A DNA stretch of 19,072 bases, from assembly GCA_900539145.1 (NCBI GenBank), contig UQAX01000045.1:1-19072 (forward strand), read 5' to 3'. Numbering within the stretch: the stretch's first letter is position 1; each line of letters begins with the position of its first letter. The position numbers and the translations under genes were made by a program. A model generated the notes under the pieces. That model had not been told where the DNA came from. It did not search any database and worked only from the letters and a program-made list of their open reading frames with translations. Positions 14,655-19,072 of this stretch are shown in pieces. Origin of the DNA: an uncultured Blautia sp. Its GTDB lineage: Bacteria > Bacillota > Clostridia > Lachnospirales > Lachnospiraceae.

Positions 14655-15506
14655 ATGAGTTTAGCAGATGATTTATTTATCCGAATGTGTCAGGATATTT
14701 TGGAAAACGGCACAGATACCCAAGGAGAAAAGGTTAGACCAAAATGGGAAGACACAGGAGAATATGCATATACAATTAAGAGATTTGGCGTGGTAAACCG
14801 CTATGACTTACGGAAAGAATTTCCGGCATTGACACTGAGAAAGACAGCTTTAAAAACCTGTATGGATGAAATTCTTTGGATCTACCAGAGAAAATCCAAT
14901 AATATCCATGATTTAAACGGACATATATGGGATGCATGGGCAGATGAAGATGGTTCTATCGGTACTTGTTACGGAGATGTGGTAGGAAGAAAATTTCTTT
15001 ATAAAGGTGAAGAAACAGACCAGATGGATTATGTTTTAAAACAGCTGAAGGAAAATCCATACAGCAGAAGAATTATGACAAATCTATATCAGTTTGAATA
15101 TCTTCACAGTGGCGCTTTAGATCCTTGTTGTTATAGTATGACCTATAATGTAACCAAAGAAAAAGACAGTGAAAAATTAGTGTTGAACGGAGTACTGAAC
15201 CAGCGTTCACAGGATATTCTGGCAGCGAATAACTGGAATGTATGCCAGTATGCGATTTTGCTAATGATGGTTGCACAGGTAAATGATATGATACCGGGAG
15301 AATTGGTTCATGTCATTGCAGATGCTCATATTTATGACAGACATGTGCCGGTTATTCAAGAACTGATTAAGAGAGAAACATTTCCGGCGCCCAAAGTACG
15401 GTTAAATCCGGAAGTAAAAGATTTTTATCAGTTTACCACAGATGATTTAATTGTGGAAAATTATCAGGCGGGACCGCAGATTAAAGATATACCAATCGCA
15501 GTATAA
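14655..15506 (+). CDS. thyA: Thymidylate synthase ThyA
   Basis: ThyA methylates dUMP to dTMP using methylene-tetrahydrofolate, which becomes dihydrofolate. The 283-aa protein carries the family landmarks in order: FPALTLRKTALKTCMDEILW, PYSRRIM, the nucleophile in LDPCCYSMTYNV (Cys158), NQRSQDILAANNWNV and HIYDRHVPV. Two details differ from the E. coli-type enzyme: PCH is PCC here, and the HxYxNH element reads HIYDRH. Both fit a divergent clostridial ThyA branch as I remember it. The start at 14655 follows GAAAGGA (14641-14647) by 7 nt; a GTG at 14634 would add seven residues but has no such site. folA follows 13 nt after the stop, the enzyme that recycles the dihydrofolate. Confidence 0.93.
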   Translation: MSLADDLFIRMCQDILENGTDTQGEKVRPKWEDTGEYAYTIKRFGVVNRYDLRKEFPALTLRKTALKTCMDEILWIYQRKSNNIHDLNGHIWDAWADEDGSIGTCYGDVVGRKFLYKGEETDQMDYVLKQLKENPYSRRIMTNLYQFEYLHSGALDPCCYSMTYNVTKEKDSEKLVLNGVLNQRSQDILAANNWNVCQYAILLMMVAQVNDMIPGELVHVIADAHIYDRHVPVIQELIKRETFPAPKVRLNPEVKDFYQFTTDDLIVENYQAGPQIKDIPIAV

Positions 15507-15519
15507 GGAGGAAAAGAGA

Positions 15520-16008
15520 ATGAATTTAATTGTAGCAGCAGATGCAAACTGGGGAATAGGAAAAGATAATAAGCTTTTGGTGAGTATTCCTGCAGATATG
15601 AAATTTTTCCGTACAACAACAACAGGAAAAGTAGTTATCTTAGGAAGAAAGACATTGGAAACATTTCCTAACGGACTTCCTTTAAAAAACAGAGTAAATA
15701 TTGTACTTACAAGAGATAAAAACTATAAAGTGAAAGATGCCATTGTTCTTCACAGTGTAGAAGAAGTTTTAGAAGAAGTAAAAAAATATGATACAGAGGA
15801 TGTATATGTAATTGGTGGAGACAGTATTTATAAACAATTTTTACCATATTGTGATAAAGCCCATGTGACAAAAATAGATTTTGCTTATGAGGCAGATACC
15901 TTCTTCCCTAATTTAGACGAAATGCCGGAGTGGAAGGTGACAGAAAGAAGCGAGGAACAGACCTATTTTGATATTGAGTATGAATTTTTAACTTACGAGA
16001 AGAAATAA
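15520..16008 (+). CDS. folA: Dihydrofolate reductase
   Basis: DHFR reduces dihydrofolate to tetrahydrofolate with NADPH and is the target of trimethoprim. The 162-aa protein has the expected motifs: LIVAADANWGIGKDNKLL, IPADMKFFR with the catalytic acid Asp26, the cofactor loop VVILGRKTLETFP, and DVYVIGGDSIYKQFLP. The length is standard. The ATG is preceded by AAGGAGG (15505-15511) at 8 nt spacing. An upstream in-frame ATG at 15451 lies inside thyA and is not the start. With thyA it forms the usual two-gene operon, closed by the hairpin at 16027-16092. Confidence 0.96.
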   Translation: MNLIVAADANWGIGKDNKLLVSIPADMKFFRTTTTGKVVILGRKTLETFPNGLPLKNRVNIVLTRDKNYKVKDAIVLHSVEEVLEEVKKYDTEDVYVIGGDSIYKQFLPYCDKAHVTKIDFAYEADTFFPNLDEMPEWKVTERSEEQTYFDIEYEFLTYEKK

Positions 16009-16026
16009 ATACGTAAGTATACATTT

Positions 16027-16092
16027 AATAATAATCTTCAATGGAATTTAATGTTTGGAGACATTTATTTCCATTGGAGATTATTATTTTTT
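16027..16092. terminator. Long hairpin terminator between folA and larC
   Basis: A 20-bp stem with one G-U pair (16027-16046 with 16069-16088) is followed by TTTTTT on the plus strand. The loop has a further AATGT/ACATT stem. It ends folA transcripts and, lying directly after the larC stop on the other strand, may serve both genes. Confidence 0.85.
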
Positions 16093-16929
16093 CTAACAAT
16101 ACTGAATTTCCATCACCCGCAAAATTCCCGGAACCTCATAGTTTCTTTTTCCTGCGCCGACGCCGATTTTATTAATCTGAAAGGTTTCCGGCAGAGTAAA
16201 GGAAGTTGCAATGGCAGCGGCAATGGCAGCTCCGGTAGGTGTTACCAATTCTCCCTGTACAGGCACAATGGAAAGTGGAAGCTTATGTGCACATACAATA
16301 TTGGAAGTAGCAGGGACAGGAATAGGAAGAATACCATGCTGACATCGGATTGTACCCTGCCCTTCTCTTAATACAGGCAGGAAAACTTCCTCATATCCCA
16401 GAAAATCCATGCAGATTGCAAATGCGGCAATATCAACAATAGAGTCTACGGCTCCTACTTCGTGAAAATGTACTTGTTCTTTTGGAACACGATGAGCACG
16501 GGCTTCTCCTTCAGCAAGAATTTCAAAAATTTTAGAAGCCATGGCTTTTGCACCTGATGTCATACTGCTGTTTTCTAAAATAGAGAGAATGTCAGGTAAG
16601 CTTCGATGCTCATGGTGATGTGTATGAGTATTGTGCTGGTGCGCATCTTTATGCTCATGCTCTATATGGTTATGTTCACAGTCTTTGCCATGCAGGTATT
16701 CCATATCATGGTCATGGTTTTCGTGTTTTTTATCTAATAGAACGTTAAAGTCGCAGGCAGCAATGCCTGATTTTTCCACTTCTGAAATTTCAATTTTATA
16801 TCCGGAAAGGTTTAAGCTGTCTAAGGTGTCTAAAAGCATTTTTTTATCCGCACCCAAATCAAGCAAAGCAGCCACAGACATATCTCCGCTAATTCCTGAT
16901 GCACAGTCAAAATAAAGTGCTTTTTTCAT
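16093..16929 (-). CDS. larC: LarC N-terminal domain (nickel insertion protein) with a histidine-rich loop
   Basis: LarC is a CTP-dependent nickel insertase that completes the nickel-pincer cofactor of lactate racemase and related enzymes. The 278-aa product matches its first domain: ALYFDCASGISGDMSVAAL at the start, HRSLPDILSIL, HFHEVGAVDSIVDIAAFA, and GELVTPTGAAIAAAIA followed by VGVG-type IGVGAGKRNYEVPGILRVME. Residues ~69-108 form a histidine-rich insert (pieces such as HENHDHD and HTHHHEH) likely to hold nickel. Full LarC has about 400 or more residues with a second domain; this one stops after ILRVMEIQYC and no frame before the folA terminator encodes the rest. AGGAGG (minus strand, 16943-16938) sets the start. 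It follows lacI by 18 nt. No larA, larB or larE is in the window. Confidence 0.85.
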   Translation of the reverse strand: MKKALYFDCASGISGDMSVAALLDLGADKKMLLDTLDSLNLSGYKIEISEVEKSGIAACDFNVLLDKKHENHDHDMEYLHGKDCEHNHIEHEHKDAHQHNTHTHHHEHRSLPDILSILENSSMTSGAKAMASKIFEILAEGEARAHRVPKEQVHFHEVGAVDSIVDIAAFAICMDFLGYEEVFLPVLREGQGTIRCQHGILPIPVPATSNIVCAHKLPLSIVPVQGELVTPTGAAIAAAIATSFTLPETFQINKIGVGAGKRNYEVPGILRVMEIQYC

Positions 16930-16947
16930 AATAAAGTCCTCCTGATG

Positions 16948-17982
16948 TTATTTTCGGTTTCTCGGCACTTTGCCGCAGGTATCCCTTTTGGCTATATAAT
17001 AAGGCAGCACTGTTTTTAAAGGAATACGGTGTCCGCCGGTGATGCGGTCAATAAGAATTTTTGCTGTCATTCTGCCCATTTCTTCTAAAGGAATATGGAC
17101 GGTGGTAAGCATTGGTGAAAGATATTGAGCTGTTTCAATGTCGTCTACACCAATTACAGAAATATCTTCGGGAATACGGTAGCCATGCTCCCGAAATGCA
17201 CGGATTGCACCAATGGCAGTGTTATCGTTTGCGCAAAAAACAGCAGTAATATCAGCTTTTGCATTGATTAAATGAAGAGCACCCTGATAACCGCCTTCGT
17301 GAGAAAGCTTTACATTGGCTGCGTTTCTCTGTGAAAAGGGCAATCCCAGAGTGTTTAAGGCATCCTTAAATGCAGTGTAGCGGATTTCATTATTCTGCTC
17401 TCCGATATAACCGATTTTTGTGTGACCTAATTCATGAAGATAAGAAACAGCGCTGAAGGCAATTTCTTTTCCGTCACATACAACCTGATCATATTTATCT
17501 TCCATAGGATTGAGCCCCGCATAGATAATATGCTTATAATTTTTCGTAAAAAGTTTCAAAATACGTTCATCATATCGTCCTAAAATAACAGCTCCATCCA
17601 CGGGGGAGTTGGCAATTCTGAGGGTTACGTCAGGATTTTCCAAATCCAAGGCGGTAAAAGAATGTTTGATGAAAAAGTTGCTTTTGAAAGCCTCCTGTTC
17701 AATGGCCTTTGCAATATGGGAAAAGAAAAGGTCTGAAACAGCAGAGTCGCCTCTTGCATAAATACAGGCTATGGTACGTGCCGGCATTTCCACAGGGGGA
17801 GTTGTTGACCCAAGTTTTAAGGCGCGGGCAGTAGAATTAGGCGTATATCCGCTTTTTCTTACAATGTTCCAGATGCGTTCCTGCACCTCCGGGCTGGCAG
17901 CCTTTGAGTTTTTTTGATTAATGACTCTGGAAACAGTAGAAATAGAAACGTTTGCTTCTTTTGCAATTTCTTTTAGTGTCAT
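16948..17982 (-). CDS. LacI-family transcriptional regulator
   Basis: The 344-aa protein has the LacI/GalR helix-turn-helix and hinge at the N-terminus (LKEIAKEANVSISTVSRVIN, then PNSTARALK) and a periplasmic-binding-protein-like effector domain with the usual AVFCANDNTAIGAI and IPEDISVIGVDD motifs. Such regulators bind palindromic operators and release them, or bind more tightly, on sugar binding. It is transcribed away from the glucosamine-6-phosphate isomerase-like gene and co-transcribed with larC. The shared upstream region (17983-18191) holds an AACGTT-centred palindrome, so control of the divergent sugar gene is the simplest idea. The effector is unknown. Confidence 0.93.
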   Translation of the reverse strand: MTLKEIAKEANVSISTVSRVINQKNSKAASPEVQERIWNIVRKSGYTPNSTARALKLGSTTPPVEMPARTIACIYARGDSAVSDLFFSHIAKAIEQEAFKSNFFIKHSFTALDLENPDVTLRIANSPVDGAVILGRYDERILKLFTKNYKHIIYAGLNPMEDKYDQVVCDGKEIAFSAVSYLHELGHTKIGYIGEQNNEIRYTAFKDALNTLGLPFSQRNAANVKLSHEGGYQGALHLINAKADITAVFCANDNTAIGAIRAFREHGYRIPEDISVIGVDDIETAQYLSPMLTTVHIPLEEMGRMTAKILIDRITGGHRIPLKTVLPYYIAKRDTCGKVPRNRK

Positions 17983-18019
17983 ATTAAAACCTCACAATAC
18001 AATAGTGCTATATGGATAT

Positions 18020-18048
18020 ATTATAACTGAAATGACGAATAAAAACAA
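18020..18048 (-). promoter_or_regulatory. Candidate promoter of lacI-larC
   Basis: On the minus strand TTGTTT (18048-18043) and TATAAT (18025-18020) are 17 nt apart, 37 nt before the lacI start codon. Confidence 0.6.
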
Positions 18049-18057
18049 TGAAATTTA

Positions 18058-18071
18058 GGATAACGTTTGCA
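18058..18071. promoter_or_regulatory. LacI/CcpA-type operator candidate
   Basis: GGATAACGTTTGCA matches the cre-like pattern TGNAAACGTTTNCA at 12 of 14 positions, centred on AACGTT. It lies between the two divergent promoters, upstream of the -35 of each. It could bind the LacI-family protein encoded next to it, or CcpA. Confidence 0.45.
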
Positions 18072-18112
18072 TAAATTGAGTAGAAAAAAACGCAATATTT
18101 GAGAAAGGTTTG

Positions 18113-18141
18113 TTGAAAATGAAAAATACTTATCGTATAAT
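18113..18141 (+). promoter_or_regulatory. Promoter of the glucosamine-6-phosphate isomerase-like gene
   Basis: TTGAAA (18113-18118) and consensus TATAAT (18136-18141) are 17 nt apart, 50 nt before the start codon. Confidence 0.7.
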
Positions 18142-18191
18142 CTTAGATATGAAAGGATTGACAATGCAAAAACAAGGGAGGATTGTTTGAA

Positions 18192-19019
18192 ATGACGAAA
18201 CATGAATATTACACTTACACAAAGGAGGAACTTTTAAACAAAGGAGCTAAGCTGCCGGTGATTGTAATGGAAGATAATGCAGCGGTATTTCAATCCATGG
18301 CAAAGGAAATGGCGGAAGAAATTAAGAAAAACAATGCAGAAGGCAAGAAAACGGTATTTATCTGTCCGGTAGGTCCGGTAGGACAGTATCCTTATTTTGT
18401 GGAAATGGTAAATCAGGAAAAAATCAGTCTGAAAAATGTTTGGTTTATTAACATGGACGAATATTTGGATGATGATAAAAAATGGGTTCCGGAAACACAT
18501 CCGTTAAGCTTCCGTGGCTTTATGAACAGAACAGTATATGGCAAGATTGCTCCGGAATTAGTTATGCCGGAAGAACAGAGAGTATTTCCTGACCCGGAAA
18601 ATGTAGAATATATTCCACAGTTGATTGAAAAACTGGGCGGTGTAGATATCTGCTTCGGCGGTATTGGTATTAACGGACATGTTGCCTTTAATGAAGCAGA
18701 CCCTTCTTTAAGCAACGAAGAATTTCTGGCTCAGAAAACAAGAGTTTTAGATATTACAAAGGAAACAAGAACGGCAAATGCCATTGGCGATTTTAACGGA
18801 GCATTGGAGGATATGCCAAAATATTGCGTAACCATCGGTATTTACGAAATTGCTCATGCCAGAAAAATTCGTCTGGGATGCTTCAGAAACTGGCACAGAG
18901 CTGTGGTAAGAAGAACGGCTTACGGAGAAGCAACATCAGACTTTCCGGTATCTCTGCTGACAAATCATCCTGATATCAATCTGAAAATCACAGAGTTTGT
19001 GGCTGCATTGGAGGGATAA
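18192..19019 (+). CDS. Glucosamine-6-phosphate isomerase/deaminase family protein (NagB-like)
   Basis: The 275-aa product belongs to the glucosamine/galactosamine-6-phosphate isomerase family, which converts amino-sugar phosphates to ketose phosphates with or without loss of ammonia. Seen motifs are ICPVGPVGQYP near residue 60, FINMDEYLDDD (the Asp of E. coli NagB position 72), and GGIGINGHVAFNEADPS. In NagB the last one reads GxGNDGHIAFNEP; here Asp141 is replaced by Asn, while His143 and Glu148 are kept. The C-terminal RLGCFRNWHRAVVRR region also differs from NagB. The substrate may therefore not be glucosamine-6-phosphate. The ATG at 18192 follows AGGGAGGA (18175-18182); a TTG at 18183 would add three residues. 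The gene is divergent from lacI and has a strong promoter. Confidence 0.85.
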   Translation: MTKHEYYTYTKEELLNKGAKLPVIVMEDNAAVFQSMAKEMAEEIKKNNAEGKKTVFICPVGPVGQYPYFVEMVNQEKISLKNVWFINMDEYLDDDKKWVPETHPLSFRGFMNRTVYGKIAPELVMPEEQRVFPDPENVEYIPQLIEKLGGVDICFGGIGINGHVAFNEADPSLSNEEFLAQKTRVLDITKETRTANAIGDFNGALEDMPKYCVTIGIYEIAHARKIRLGCFRNWHRAVVRRTAYGEATSDFPVSLLTNHPDINLKITEFVAALEG

Positions 19020-19061
19020 GTTTGAAACAAAGAGATAGTGGTTAGAGGAAAATAAAATTGT

Positions 19062-19072
19062 ATGGCAAACAA
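19062..19072 (+). CDS. Possible start of a further gene, cut by the window end
   Basis: An ATG at 19062 (MAN) lies 12 nt after AGAGGAA (19044-19050), and a TTG at 19058 (MYGK) lies 8 nt after it. Either could begin a gene in the same operon as the isomerase-like gene. Only a few codons are visible, so this is a position note, not an identification. Confidence 0.25.

Noticed and set aside
15507..15519. A folate (THF) riboswitch or other regulator between thyA and folA
   Set aside because: Only 13 bases separate the genes, filled by the ribosome site.

Overview
The window reads as chromosome of a low-GC Gram-positive gut-type anaerobe, most likely a Lachnospiraceae/Clostridia member. This rests on strong AGGAGG-type ribosome sites, A/T-rich codon use, a BMP-type ABC transporter operon, a YafQ/DinJ pair, DUF3795 and TIGR04076 proteins, and tandem large serine recombinases. 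The genus cannot be named from the sequence alone.

Left part (1-5563) is accessory DNA. After a terminator from an unseen upstream gene there is a protein of unknown function broken by a frameshift at a run of nine T (127-941). Two small paralogous ORFs follow (54 and 56 aa; 1071-1235 and 1379-1549), each with its own terminator. A three-gene operon comes next: two tandem large serine recombinases (627 and 563 aa) and a translationally coupled TIGR04076 protein. Recombinase 1 carries an extra C-terminal module that recombinase 2 lacks. The segment looks like all or part of a mobile element; an 11-bp direct repeat flanks the three-gene operon.

Middle part (5704-12787) is probably resident chromosome. 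A membrane-anchored XRE regulator is coupled to an ArsC/Spx-fold protein whose usual N-terminal cysteine is serine. A promoter then precedes a leader region with a 7-codon ORF and mutually exclusive hairpins in front of a tocopherol-cyclase-like gene. An operon of ABC ATPase, two permeases and birA ends in a strong terminator; the binding lipoprotein normally found with this transporter is not in the window.

Right part (12788-19072) holds a RelB/DinJ-YafQ toxin-antitoxin pair with a near-consensus promoter, a VanZ-like membrane protein on the minus strand, a DUF3795 cysteine-rich protein, a thyA-folA operon for dTMP and folate metabolism, a minus-strand lacI-larC operon whose LarC has only the N-terminal domain, and, divergent from lacI, a glucosamine-6-phosphate isomerase family gene with a changed catalytic motif. 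The last ~10 bases may start a further gene. I saw no tRNA, rRNA or CRISPR array. The features most worth following up are the tandem recombinase module with its small paralogs and the attenuator-like leader at 7174-7362.
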